Part shown: in pieces, positions 37,862 to 46,190 of the stretch
Position numbering within the stretch: position 1 is the stretch's first letter
Layout: every line of letters starts with the position of its first letter
Assembly: GCF_900111985.1 (NCBI RefSeq)
Contig: NZ_FOKI01000001.1
Location: 62,001 to 126,000 of the forward strand
Direction of reading: 5' to 3'
From: Clostridium frigidicarnis
Lineage (GTDB): Bacteria; Bacillota; Clostridia; Clostridiales; Clostridiaceae
DNA: 64,000 bases
Position numbers and translations under genes: made by a program
The notes under the pieces: generated by a model
The model's input: only the letters and a program-made list of their open reading frames with translations
Database searches by the model: none
Told to the model about the DNA's origin: nothing

Positions 37862-39131
37862 CGCCTTTGACTTCTTCTAAGGTATCTTTTTTATTTTCCT
37901 TCTCAATACTTTTAGGTGTTTTATAGCCCTTTTGATAACTTGTATTCCCATTTAATAAGTCTTTTAACAATACCTGTCCAGAAGGTAGAGTAATGATAGG
38001 TTCTCCGCCTAATTTTTCTAAGCCTAATATACCTTTTGCCATATCTAAATCATAAACCCCATTTCTTACATAAGCATTTATTATATTTGCTTGTGTTTGA
38101 CTATCTGTTCTTAATAAAACATTAATATTAAATCTTATCTTATAACCTTGTTTCCTTTCTGTTTCAGATAATAATTTATAATCCATCTCCTGTTCTATAG
38201 CTTCAAATATGACTAATAAAGTATCTGTAAGAAATTTTAAATTATCCTGCTCTTCACTCTTAGCATTTTCTTTTACAAATCCTAACTTAGTTAACGGAAC
38301 ACCAAAGGCTCCTGCTATTTCCTCCTTACTCAAAAGTCTTAGTTGATGATATTGTGCATCTGCTAAAGATAAGTTTAAAGCCTGTACATTGTATCCAGCT
38401 GGAACTAAAAAAGTTCTTCCATTGCTTCTATATAATCTATCAAATCTATCCTGTAGCTTTTTTATGGCAGAATCTTCTTTTATATCACTTGTCATTTGTA
38501 CTACTAATTTATTAGTTAATCCGGCACCAAATAAGGTATTCAGATAAGTTTGGCTCTTTATAGAAGTATCTAAGTTTTGCCTTAATGTCTTTCTAACTGC
38601 TTTAGTATATATCCCATCTAATGTTAAATCCTTGAGTATTATTAAATCATCTTCAAAACATGTACCTATTTGAGTATCTAACTTGAATTCATATAATATT
38701 TTATTTTTTTTATTACTTCTTAATAGACCAGCATTATCTATAATTATGTTAGTTATCTCAACAGGGTATAATCCAACTACATTAGAATCTTTGTCTCTAT
38801 TTATGTATAAAGCTGATATACCCTCATGTTTTGCTCTTGCTACAAAAGATTTTATACAATCTATGGCGGTCATATTTTCATTAGGACGTAATTTAAGTAA
38901 CTCAAATAATTTATGTTCTTTAGCAATTACTTCGCCTTTTTCGGTTTCCCTTTTAACTACTATGGGACATTTTGCAATACTTTCAGATATAATTTTTAAA
39001 CAAGTGAAATAAGTTATTTCTTTTAAATCTTTTGTATCTATTTCATAACCATTTTCGCTTAAAGATGTCCAGGTGTATTTATTTAAACCTTCATTTGCAC
39101 CCTCTCTCTTTTCGAGTTTATTGAAAATAAT
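37845..39131 (-). CDS. Portal protein (HK97 family) with inferred ATT start
   Basis: An ATG at 38873 would give only 342 residues and cut the portal domain. The same frame stays open to 39131, adding 86 residues ((M)IFNKLEKREGANEGLNKYTW...) of the kind that starts HK97 portals. In that stretch the only site with AGGTGA 6 bases upstream is an ATT (39131-39129). The 428-residue product has normal length. Motifs further in: AHHEG-like KHEGISALYINRD, RLLSKEEIAGAFGVPLTKLG. It is the DNA gate of the capsid. Confidence 0.82.
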   Translation of the reverse strand: MIFNKLEKREGANEGLNKYTWTSLSENGYEIDTKDLKEITYFTCLKIISESIAKCPIVVKRETEKGEVIAKEHKLFELLKLRPNENMTAIDCIKSFVARAKHEGISALYINRDKDSNVVGLYPVEITNIIIDNAGLLRSNKKNKILYEFKLDTQIGTCFEDDLIILKDLTLDGIYTKAVRKTLRQNLDTSIKSQTYLNTLFGAGLTNKLVVQMTSDIKEDSAIKKLQDRFDRLYRSNGRTFLVPAGYNVQALNLSLADAQYHQLRLLSKEEIAGAFGVPLTKLGFVKENAKSEEQDNLKFLTDTLLVIFEAIEQEMDYKLLSETERKQGYKIRFNINVLLRTDSQTQANIINAYVRNGVYDLDMAKGILGLEKLGGEPIITLPSGQVLLKDLLNGNTSYQKGYKTPKSIEKENKKDTLEEVKGGDENG

Positions 39132-39142
39132 TCTAAATCACC

Positions 39143-39334
39143 TCACTTTCTACAATGAAATAAAAATAAGCTGTAAATTATAAATAACGTTCCTAAAAAA
39201 TACAAACCAAAGAACAAGTTTATTATAAAGTTAGTTATCGTTACAATGATTATGCCAATAAAAAAAAACACATCTATAACGAATAATTCATTAAAAATGG
39301 TTTTTTCAAGCAATTTATTTAATTTTTCTTTCAT
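39143..39334 (-). CDS. Small two-helix membrane protein
   Basis: 63 residues: a short basic N-terminus (KEKLNKLLEKTIF) and two hydrophobic stretches (VIDVFFFIGIIIVTITNF and FGLYFLGTLFIIYSLFLF). It sits between terminase and portal genes; similar small membrane proteins occur here in clostridial phages. Function unknown. Confidence 0.6.
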   Translation of the reverse strand: MKEKLNKLLEKTIFNELFVIDVFFFIGIIIVTITNFIINLFFGLYFLGTLFIIYSLFLFHCRK

Positions 39335-39350
39335 ATCTTATTTTTACCTC

Positions 39351-41063
39351 CTACCAGTCCTCACTTGCCTTTAAAAGTGCATCAATCGGATTATAACATC
39401 CATCTTCAACCCTCATTGTAAACTTATGACTATCTACCCAACAAGCTATAGGGTCTATTCTTTTAAATCTACTATTCTTATCAAGCATTACTTTCCCTTG
39501 GTATGGTTTTGTTAATTCGCAATTATTTATAGCCCACGTTAATAATTCATCTTTTTTATTATATTCTACATTACCAGCTTCAACGCTATATTTTATGTCC
39601 ATAACACTATCATTTAAAGATTTACTATTTTGGTAAACATCCAATGTATCCCAACCCTCACTTTCTAAGTCAGCAAGAAAGGCACTTGCATTGGCTTGGT
39701 CATAATATATGCACTTTATTTTTAAGTCATATAATCTAATCTGTTCTTTTATATATTTAATTACCTCTTTATAATCTGTTTTTACTCCACCACCAGCATG
39801 AGTTACAGTTAATAACCCCTTCTTTATCCAAAGTTTATACGGTGCATTATCTGTTTGTTCATGCTCTTTAACTCTATTCACTGGCATAAAGGAATGTTGA
39901 TGCACAAAATATTTTCTTTCATCATCTTCAAACCAAACAAACTCAAAACATATGCTTGTTAAATCTCCACCACTGGATAAGTCCATACCAATATTACATT
40001 CTTGGCTTCTAAAATCCTCTAAGGTTTTATTTGTAGCACATTTATACCAGCTATCCATGTTCATATATTTTGTTTCAGTAAAAGCAACCCACATATCAAG
40101 TTGTTTAGTAAGAAAGTTATTCCAATCTGTACCACCCATTTTTTTAGCTTGTGCATAGTCTGTTTTAATAGTTTCTTGTGCAAATTCATCATATTGTAAT
40201 GTTGGGTTAGCTTTAAAATAATTATAGCTATCTTCTAGATCATCATCCTTATCTAATTCAGCTATGAATATAAATTGTGTTTCGTTTTTTTCTTTTCCTT
40301 CCAACACTTCTTTACAATACCTATAAAGCTTGTGACAAGGTCCTTCTAAATTAAAACCAGCTGTTGTTATTACATTTAATAATGCTTCTTTTAATTTCTT
40401 TTGTCCATCTTTAATCAATGAATACATTTGATTATCTTTATGTGCATGAAATTCATCTACAGAACCATATATTGCCCTAAATCCATCTAGACTTTTGGTA
40501 TCTCTACCAACTGCACGTATAAGATTATTTGTTAAATTACATTCTATTTCACTTTTATATTCTTTTACTTCAAATAATTCTTTTAAATCTTCATCACTAT
40601 CTATGAATTTTACAGCTTCTTTATAAACTATTTTGGCTTGATCTGACTTTGTTGCACCTAATAATATTAATCCATAGTTATAGTTAATAAAATTACCATG
40701 ATATGTAGTTAAAACACCACTTAATAGAGATTTACCATTTTGCCGACCCATCTGTATGTAGCTTTGTCTAAATCTCCTATATCCAGTTTCTTTGTCAACC
40801 CACCCCATCAAAGAGCCTAATATAAAACATTGAAATGAATATAAAACTAAGCTTTTTGCTCCTTCACTTCCTTCTATAAGGGTTAAAGTTTCCGCAAAAT
40901 CAATAATATGGTGTGCTTTATCAATATCAAATTTATATCTATATGGTGCTAATTTACTTTTTTCTAAATCTTCTAAATGTCTGCAACATGCTAGTTTTAT
41001 GGATTCTCCAGCAATTATTTTATTATCTAAAACATCATAACAATACTGGGTAACTCTATCCAT
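39351..41063 (-). CDS. terL: Terminase large subunit
   Basis: 570 residues, full length. The ATPase part has RQSYIQMGRQNGKSLLSG (Walker A-like) and AIYGSVDEFHAH (Walker B plus catalytic Glu); the RNase H-like nuclease has NIGMDLSSGGDLTS and IKCIYYDQANASAF. It pumps and cuts phage DNA. It overlaps the small subunit gene by 8 bases. Family PF03354. Confidence 0.95.
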   Translation of the reverse strand: MDRVTQYCYDVLDNKIIAGESIKLACCRHLEDLEKSKLAPYRYKFDIDKAHHIIDFAETLTLIEGSEGAKSLVLYSFQCFILGSLMGWVDKETGYRRFRQSYIQMGRQNGKSLLSGVLTTYHGNFINYNYGLILLGATKSDQAKIVYKEAVKFIDSDEDLKELFEVKEYKSEIECNLTNNLIRAVGRDTKSLDGFRAIYGSVDEFHAHKDNQMYSLIKDGQKKLKEALLNVITTAGFNLEGPCHKLYRYCKEVLEGKEKNETQFIFIAELDKDDDLEDSYNYFKANPTLQYDEFAQETIKTDYAQAKKMGGTDWNNFLTKQLDMWVAFTETKYMNMDSWYKCATNKTLEDFRSQECNIGMDLSSGGDLTSICFEFVWFEDDERKYFVHQHSFMPVNRVKEHEQTDNAPYKLWIKKGLLTVTHAGGGVKTDYKEVIKYIKEQIRLYDLKIKCIYYDQANASAFLADLESEGWDTLDVYQNSKSLNDSVMDIKYSVEAGNVEYNKKDELLTWAINNCELTKPYQGKVMLDKNSRFKRIDPIACWVDSHKFTMRVEDGCYNPIDALLKASEDW

Positions 41064-41529
41064 TACCTACACCGAATTTTTCAAATTTATTTTTCTTTGA
41101 ATTATCTTCTTTTTTAGGAACTACAACTTTACTACGACTTAAAATATTTAAGCATAATTCATTAGAACTTTTGCTAAGCATTGTATATACCTTAGTTTGT
41201 TTTATTAGCACTTCGTCATAATCTGGATCTAATACATCTAACTTATTAATCTTCTTGGTTATTTTATTATACTGTTCCTCTAAGGCAACATATCTTGCTA
41301 AACTTTCTACATCTAAATTAGTTAATACTTGTGCACTTAAAAGTTCAGCAGCCCAATAATTAAATCTGTCTTTCTGTTTTTTAGTTAGGCGTGAAGGTGG
41401 CTCAATGTTGTCATTTTTCGCCTTAACTTCCGTTGATTTTCTATTTTCAATCTCTAATTTTGTTAAATGTTTTTTGCCATTTGCGATAATTAAATCTACC
41501 GGTTGCCTAGGTCTTCCTATCTTCACCAC
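41056..41529 (-). CDS. terS: Terminase small subunit, P27 family
   Basis: 157 residues: KIGRPRQPVDLIIANGKKHLTKLEI at the start is the P27-family opening (PF05119), followed by PPSRLTKKQKDRFNYWAAELL and a helical C-terminus. It recognises the packaging site. A relatively GC-rich segment directly upstream (41565-41640) is a packaging-site candidate. Confidence 0.92.
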   Translation of the reverse strand: MVKIGRPRQPVDLIIANGKKHLTKLEIENRKSTEVKAKNDNIEPPSRLTKKQKDRFNYWAAELLSAQVLTNLDVESLARYVALEEQYNKITKKINKLDVLDPDYDEVLIKQTKVYTMLSKSSNELCLNILSRSKVVVPKKEDNSKKNKFEKFGVGNG

Positions 41530-41559
41530 CTCACTTTCTATTGATAATTCAAATTTATC

Positions 41560-41645
41560 TCATAAAGGGAGTTTTTGCGAGAGAACACAGGGGCTTCGGT
41601 CACAAGCTAATCGCTAATAATTATTAACTACTCCCCCCACTTAAA
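41560..41645. other. GC-enriched spacer upstream of terS, candidate cos/pac region
   Basis: It contains GCGAGAG near 41577 and GCGATTAGC (minus strand) near 41613 flanking ACAGGGGCTTCGGTCAC, clearly richer in G+C than its surroundings. Its place beside terS, with a phage HNH gene about 1 kb away, is where cos sites usually lie. No proof from sequence alone. Confidence 0.3.
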
Positions 41646-41649
41646 ATTT

Positions 41650-41811
41650 TTAGCAATACTTATGCATGCACGCAAACCACATAACGATACAATATAGTAC
41701 CAACATCAATAGCACCCAAAATCTATAACCAGCATTCTCTTTAGAACTAATAAGATTTATAACACAGGATGCTATTGATAATCCCACAGTTATAACTACT
41801 ATCCACCACAT
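41650..41811 (-). CDS. Small membrane protein
   Basis: 53 residues from the ATG at 41811 (GGAGGTGCGAGT upstream), rather than the longer frame from 41874, which lacks a ribosome site. Two hydrophobic segments: WWIVVITVGLSIASCVINLI and FWVLLMLVLYCIVMWFAC. Unknown role at the packaging end. Confidence 0.6.
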   Translation of the reverse strand: MWWIVVITVGLSIASCVINLISSKENAGYRFWVLLMLVLYCIVMWFACMHKYC

Positions 41812-41840
41812 ACTCGCACCTCCTAATTTATGCGCATAAC

Positions 41841-41869
41841 AAAAGAGAGTAGCACTCAACCACTCTCTT
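41841..41869 (-). terminator. Hairpin after the DUF4236 gene
   Basis: AAGAGAGT (41843-41850) pairs with ACTCTCTT (41862-41869). Only a short U-run follows on the minus strand. Confidence 0.6.
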
Positions 41870-41873
41870 ATCA

Positions 41874-42458
41874 TTACTTTACTATATTAATACTACTATC
41901 TTTAATCATTCCCTTATCTCTAGCATCTTCTAGCACCCAGTTAACGGTGTTCTTCTTCCAATGCACTAATTGTTTTATGCCCTTATACACAAACAATAGG
42001 AGCAGTGGCACGACTACCAACCCAGCAATCGGAAATATCATAGCAATTGGGAAGCCTACGATCAATAGTAATGCCAACCATATACCTATTCTTCCCCTTT
42101 TCTTTTCTTTCCTAGTTAATGAATATCCTTCTAATCCATAATCACTTAGCCACTTATCTCTCTTAGCATTCCAGTATTGATTATTACAATCACACAATGT
42201 TAAGAAAGTACTGTTATCTATTGCTTCCCTTTGTCTTATTTGTTCTTCTATATCTATTCTATTTTTATCTTTATTTTTCCAACTTTTTTGTTCAGTATAA
42301 TAAACTCCTTTAGCACCTATAGTCTTTCGAGTGCCTTGTTTATTCATGCTAACCCTAGAGCCTTTAATGCCTGTAGAAATACCTATGCCACCTTTTCTGC
42401 TTAAGTTTATTCTTGTATTTTTTCCTATCCTTATACTCTTTCTAAAATTTAAGCCCAT
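41874..42458 (-). CDS. DUF4236 domain protein with C-terminal membrane helices
   Basis: 194 residues from the ATG at 42458 (AAAGGGTGG upstream). It opens with the DUF4236 repeat, GLNFRKSIRIGKNTRINLS, KGGIGISTGIKGSRVS. The middle is charged. Two adjacent membrane helices follow (IGIWLALLLIVGFPIAMIF and AGLVVVPLLLLFVYKG), then a soluble tail. DUF4236 proteins are widespread in phages and mobile DNA; function unknown. Confidence 0.8.
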   Translation of the reverse strand: MGLNFRKSIRIGKNTRINLSRKGGIGISTGIKGSRVSMNKQGTRKTIGAKGVYYTEQKSWKNKDKNRIDIEEQIRQREAIDNSTFLTLCDCNNQYWNAKRDKWLSDYGLEGYSLTRKEKKRGRIGIWLALLLIVGFPIAMIFPIAGLVVVPLLLLFVYKGIKQLVHWKKNTVNWVLEDARDKGMIKDSSINIVK

Positions 42459-42495
42459 ATTCACAACCACCCTTTACAAATATGTTTATGTAAAA

Positions 42496-42933
42496 TTAAA
42501 TTTCATAATCCTCAATATATCTTTCAATTATTTTAAATAAGTAATCTTGCATATTAATTTTTGCTTGACCACCTTTTCTATACTCTTTATGTATTTCCTT
42601 ATGACTTCCATCTGTCAACCAAATTAAATTATCTATATCGTAGATTTTACTTTCATCTTCATTTATTTCTATTACGTGATGACTTAATTCTCCTTGTTTA
42701 ATAATACCATATTTGTAAAGTTTGTAAATGTCCATGCCATTAAATTTATTACTACATAATATGCTTAATTGCTTCCATCTTTTAGAGCCGTATGTATTTT
42801 TATTTTTTCTTAAGTTTTCATCATAAAATTTATTTCTTTCGCTCTTATTCCTTTCAGATATTTGTTTACACTTATCACAATATTTTATTCCCAGTGGTAT
42901 TATTTTTCCACATCTGCATTGCTTCATTAACAT
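42496..42933 (-). CDS. HNH endonuclease
   Basis: 145 residues. The N-terminal zinc knuckle is CRCGKIIPLGIKYCDKCK. SKRWKQL is the usual run before the HNH core, and the core is GELSHHVIEINED, then NLIWLTDGSHKEIH (H-N-H). HNH proteins beside the terminase are needed for cos cleavage in several phages. It may play that part here. Confidence 0.9.
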   Translation of the reverse strand: MLMKQCRCGKIIPLGIKYCDKCKQISERNKSERNKFYDENLRKNKNTYGSKRWKQLSILCSNKFNGMDIYKLYKYGIIKQGELSHHVIEINEDESKIYDIDNLIWLTDGSHKEIHKEYRKGGQAKINMQDYLFKIIERYIEDYEI

Positions 42934-42938
42934 ATTAT

Positions 42939-43256
42939 CTAAATTATTTGCTTAATTTCTTTTGTTTTAAAATCTTCGAATTCTATTTCGAAACAACTTC
43001 CATTAATTTCTTTTATTCCTACTTTAACTAAAGTAGTTATACCTACATTATTCCTAACTATAATTTCAAATTCTTCATCACCTAAAATTCGTTCTACCCT
43101 TTTACAATCATCATGTATACCAATGTGAAAGTGTCCATATCCTTTTTTTATTTCACTTAAAAATCGTTCATCAGGAATTACATATGCTTTTACATTCTGT
43201 ACATCAACAATAGTTCTACCATTTAATATTATTCTTCCACTATTCACTTTGAGCAC
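42939..43256 (-). CDS. Hypothetical beta-rich phage protein
   Basis: 105 residues, mostly strands: LKVNSGRIILNGRTIVDVQN, GHFHIGIHDDCKRVERILGD, EFEIIVRNNVGITTLVKVG. No family recognised. It overlaps the previous gene by 17 bases, indicating coupling. Confidence 0.6.
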   Translation of the reverse strand: MLKVNSGRIILNGRTIVDVQNVKAYVIPDERFLSEIKKGYGHFHIGIHDDCKRVERILGDEEFEIIVRNNVGITTLVKVGIKEINGSCFEIEFEDFKTKEIKQII

Positions 43257-43449
43257 CTTCTTTTTTAATTTCTTCTAATGTTTTTGATAGTGCTTCTATA
43301 ATACGATTATTTGGGATAAAACTTTCATCATTTTCCTTTAAAGCTTTTAATATATCTTTTTTATATGCTTCTTTCAACTCTCTTATAGATATTTCAGCTA
43401 ATATTTTTAAACACATCTCTTTCATTTCATTAATCATTGCTTTACACAT
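43240..43449 (-). CDS. Hypothetical small helical phage protein
   Basis: 69 residues, helical and charged (INEMKEMCLKILAEISIREL, NNRIIEALSKTLEEIKKEG). It lies 3 bases before the 41-residue gene at 43453. Unknown function; probably part of the mid/late regulatory block. Confidence 0.6.
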   Translation of the reverse strand: MCKAMINEMKEMCLKILAEISIRELKEAYKKDILKALKENDESFIPNNRIIEALSKTLEEIKKEGAQSE

Positions 43450-43452
43450 CTC

Positions 43453-43578
43453 CTATCTTTTCTCTCTATTTAATTTAATTTTTCTTTTACCCGCTTTTTT
43501 ATCGGCTCTTTTATTTAAATATCTTTGTTTTGATTCTGATTCTTTTAAGTACTTATCAATCATCTTTTCAAAGTTCAT
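43453..43578 (-). CDS. Very basic 41-residue phage protein
   Basis: MNFEKMIDKYLKESESKQ and then RYLNKRADKKAGKRKIK, ending LNREKR. GGAGAAAAT precedes the ATG at 43578. The Lys/Arg-rich tail suggests nucleic-acid binding. No homologue recognised. Confidence 0.55.
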   Translation of the reverse strand: MNFEKMIDKYLKESESKQRYLNKRADKKAGKRKIKLNREKR

Positions 43579-43586
43579 ATTTTCTC

Positions 43587-43928
43587 CTATCTTATCTCCA
43601 TACACTTGAAATCACCGTAAGTAAAATTAACTTTGTAACCAAGTTCACATAGTTTGATATCTTCCTCTTTAAACTTAACCCTATTTATTAAAGTAAGTTC
43701 ATTATCTTTTTTAAAGACAATTTGCCCATAAATACATCTTGGATTTCCTTTAATCTCATTGTATTGTTCATTACTCAATATAAGATTTCCAGTTAAATCA
43801 GAACCCAAATATAAATTAGAATCATCATACTTTGGTGTCATTTTTACTTGAAGCTCTTTTATTCCTATTCTATAAGCCGTATTACCTTTTGCATGTCCAC
43901 TTATACATATTAACAATGCTTTTTCCAT
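43587..43928 (-). CDS. Hypothetical phage protein
   Basis: 113 residues from the ATG at 43928 (GGGAGGG upstream); the longer frame to 44042 runs through a terminator and is rejected. It begins MEKALLICISGHAKGNTAYR and is beta-rich: DLTGNLILSNEQYNEIKG, RCIYGQIVFKKDNELTL. Function unknown. Confidence 0.65.
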   Translation of the reverse strand: MEKALLICISGHAKGNTAYRIGIKELQVKMTPKYDDSNLYLGSDLTGNLILSNEQYNEIKGNPRCIYGQIVFKKDNELTLINRVKFKEEDIKLCELGYKVNFTYGDFKCMEIR

Positions 43929-43945
43929 TATATATTCCCTCCCAA

Positions 43946-43981
43946 ATAAAAAGAGAGCAGAAATATATTTCCTGCTCTCTT
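43946..43981 (-). terminator. Terminator upstream of the 43587-43928 gene
   Basis: AAGAGAGCAG (43951-43960) pairs with CTGCTCTCTT (43972-43981), then UUUUUAUUU on the minus strand. It separates the 44093-44311 gene from the genes that lead into the late operon. Confidence 0.85.
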
Positions 43982-44025
43982 CATTACTCCATAATACTAT
44001 TATATTACTTTTAATCTTAATTTTT

Positions 44026-44052
44026 ATGCAAATATTATGCAAATATTATGCA
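44026..44052. repeat. Three ATGCA direct repeats with 11-bp period
   Basis: ATGCAAATATT at 44026-44036 and 44037-44047, then ATGCA at 44048. A similar 11-bp pair lies at 45206-45227. Possible binding sites for a phage regulator or recombinase. Confidence 0.5.
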
Positions 44053-44092
44053 CGTTTTCAAACTAACCATATTATTCATACTTAACTTCCTA

Positions 44093-44311
44093 TTATTTTA
44101 AACATATTGCTAAGCTCTCGTCTTCATTAACATATATATGTTCTACTTCACATTCTCCATACTTTTCATTAGCACCTATTTCTTCTTCGTCTATCCCAAC
44201 TAGAACACAATACCCACCTGTTTTCATTGCTACCAACATTATAGTTTCATTGCCTTTATAAAGATATATACACCCTTCACTACATATCTTTAATAATTCT
44301 TTAAGTTCCAT
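44093..44311 (-). CDS. Hypothetical small acidic phage protein
   Basis: 72 residues: ELKELLKICSEGCIYLYKG, then GGYCVLVGIDEEEIGANEKY. AGGAGG before the ATG and an extended -10 (TGGTATAAT, 44345-44337) show it has its own promoter. Unknown function. Confidence 0.65.
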   Translation of the reverse strand: MELKELLKICSEGCIYLYKGNETIMLVAMKTGGYCVLVGIDEEEIGANEKYGECEVEHIYVNEDESLAICLK

Positions 44312-44336
44312 AATATACCTCCTAAATTATAGTTGT

Positions 44337-44345
44337 ATTATACCA
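44337..44345 (-). promoter_or_regulatory. Extended -10 promoter of the 44093-44311 gene
   Basis: TGGTATAAT on the minus strand about 30 bases before the ATG; no good -35, as usual for extended -10 promoters. Upstream (44440-44545) lie several GTTAAC/GTTAA motifs. Confidence 0.5.
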
Positions 44346-44552
44346 TCATATTTAAACATAATTCATATTTATGAAAATAACCATGTTACTCATAATTCTA
44401 CTTCTTCTTTTCCTATCACTTAACATATTTTATATTTTGTTAACCCTTTCAAATCACCCTTAAGCCTTGTGTTAATATTGCTTTAGGTCATATTTATTTT
44501 AATTGGTTAACATAGCCTCATTGTGTTAACTACCATGTTAAATAAAAAAGGT

Positions 44553-45095
44553 TTATATCTTAAACTCTCTTCTTGCCTTATTCATAGTATCTTGTGTACT
44601 ACCAATATATCTTAATGTTATGGATTCTTTAGAATGATTAAACATGTTCATTAGGGTTGCTATATCTCCTGTCTTTTTGTAATAGTGATATCCGAATGTC
44701 TTTCTTAAGGTATGAGTTCCTAAATTAGGCACTTTGAACCTTTCTCCTATTTCTTTCATTATCTTCCATGCCCTTACTCGACTAATAGGTTTATTGATAT
44801 CGCTCTTTCTAAACAAATAATCTTCTTGATTCATATATTTACAATACTCTTTATAAGCTTCTTTTAATTCTGGATTAATCTCTATTATGTTTCTTTTACC
44901 TGTCTTCTTTTCTTTAATGTCTATATACTTCTTGCCTTTTACATCTTTAACTTTGAGTTTTAAAACATCTGAAATTCTTAGTCCTGCATAAGTACCAGTC
45001 ATTATAAGTACATAGTTCCTTGGATTTTCTTTTTTTAAAGTAGCTTGTATATCATGAAATATATCTGGATCACGAATAGGTTCAACAAAATTCAA
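44553..45095 (-). CDS. Short phage tyrosine recombinase
   Basis: 180 residues, essentially only the catalytic domain. Visible active-site elements: Arg in GTYAGLRISDVLKLK, Lys in KEKKTGKRNI, HTLRKTFGYH (HxxR), His in FNHSKESITLRYIG and the Tyr in that run. Short XerC-like recombinases of this type are common in clostridial phages, with uncertain roles. A terminator precedes it. Confidence 0.85.
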   Translation of the reverse strand: MNFVEPIRDPDIFHDIQATLKKENPRNYVLIMTGTYAGLRISDVLKLKVKDVKGKKYIDIKEKKTGKRNIIEINPELKEAYKEYCKYMNQEDYLFRKSDINKPISRVRAWKIMKEIGERFKVPNLGTHTLRKTFGYHYYKKTGDIATLMNMFNHSKESITLRYIGSTQDTMNKARREFKI

Positions 45096-45115
45096 TAATA
45101 ATCCCTCCTTATAAA

Positions 45116-45159
45116 AAATTAAGGGTAGGTCTTATAATAGTTCTACTAAAGCCTACCCT
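45116..45159 (-). terminator. Terminator after the broken recombinase
   Basis: AGGGTAGG (45122-45129) pairs with CCTACCCT (45152-45159) with additional inner pairing; a T-rich tract follows on the minus strand. Confidence 0.8.
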
Positions 45160-45205
45160 GTACTGACTGTACAATTTAATTATAATCTTTATAAGTGATA
45201 TTATT

Positions 45206-45227
45206 ATGCAACTTTTATGCAACTTTT
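45206..45227. repeat. Tandem 11-bp ATGCAACTTTT repeat
   Basis: Two exact copies (45206-45216 and 45217-45227), ending at the last base of the broken recombinase frame. It shares the ATGCAA head and 11-bp period with the array at 44026-44052. Confidence 0.5.
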
Positions 45228-46161
45228 TAAGATACCCTTCTATATTCATGGAGTATATTTTCTTCATTTAATGAAGCATAAATCTGAGTTGTTGCTGGAT
45301 TGTCATGCCCCATTATATGTTGTAGCACTGACAACGACATACCTGAGTTAAGTTTATGAGTTGCAAATGTATGCCTCATTAAATGTGGAAAAATTGACTT
45401 TTCAGAATTAGTTCTATTTGATATATTCTTAAGTTCTCTTTGAATGCTTCTTGCTCCTAATCTACTATTAGGTTTTTTAGATGTTACAAACAAAGCTTCG
45501 TTGTTATCATTTCTACTTTCTAAATATGACTTCAATAATAATTTCGTCCTGGTATTAAAATATACTTTTCGTTGCTTGTCTCCCTTTCCTATTACATATA
45601 AACTTTTTTCACTCCAATTTATATCTTTTATATTGGCATTTACTACTTCACTTAATCTACATCCAGTACTTACGAGAAACTCCACTATAGTTTTTTCTCT
45701 TAAAGTTTTACATGCATTTTTAAATATTTCTAATTCTTCTTCTGTCAAAGCATTTCTAAGTCGCTTAGGTTGTTTTGTTTGTTTTAACTTTAGAGCAGGG
45801 TTTTTAGGTATATATTCTTCACCAACTAACCATGAAAAAAATGATTTCAATATGGATATTTCTGTATTGTTGCTATTGGTTTTCTCAAATAACTTGCAAA
45901 TATAGTTAAATTATTTCTATAGTTTTTTAATGTTTTTTCGCTTAGTCCATCTAACTTTTTAGAAGCTAAATATATATTTAATTTTTCTTCAATGTCACTA
46001 GTTATTAAGCCTGTTTCCTGTGGATTTATATCATACTTGTATAGGACTTCCTCAATAATTTCCCTTATTTTCAATTGATCCTTATACTCAGGAAATTCAA
46101 TTGTTAATCTTCCTACCATTTTTATAACAACTTCATCTTTACATGTTACATTAGAATACAT
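45227..46161 (-). pseudogene. Tyrosine recombinase (XerC/D-like) broken by a deletion/frameshift
   Basis: Two frames together make one XerC/D-like protein. 46161-45847 (104 residues) is the N-terminal SAM-like core-binding domain, ending SYLRKPIATI. 45850-45227 carries the rest of that domain and the catalytic domain (GCRLSEVVNANI, GKGDKQRKVY, HLMRHTFATH, MGHDNPATTQIYA). The frame changes at about 45870, and the expected ~20 residues between the last two core helices are missing, so I infer an out-of-frame deletion. All catalytic residues remain in the second frame. Confidence 0.8.
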
Positions 46162-46190
46162 ACCTTTATCCCCCTATTCTTCTATAGTTA

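Noticed and set aside
41577-41620. Riboswitch or structured RNA upstream of terS
   Set aside because: GC-rich, but I could not build a convincing fold matching a known class; left as a packaging-site candidate.
43929-44042. Longer start for the 43587 gene
   Set aside because: It would translate through a strong terminator hairpin and lacks a ribosome site; the ATG at 43928 has GGGAGGG.
44093-46161. The tyrosine recombinases as the prophage integrase
   Set aside because: They lie in mid-prophage, one is broken, and the att junctions abut the serine integrase at the right end.
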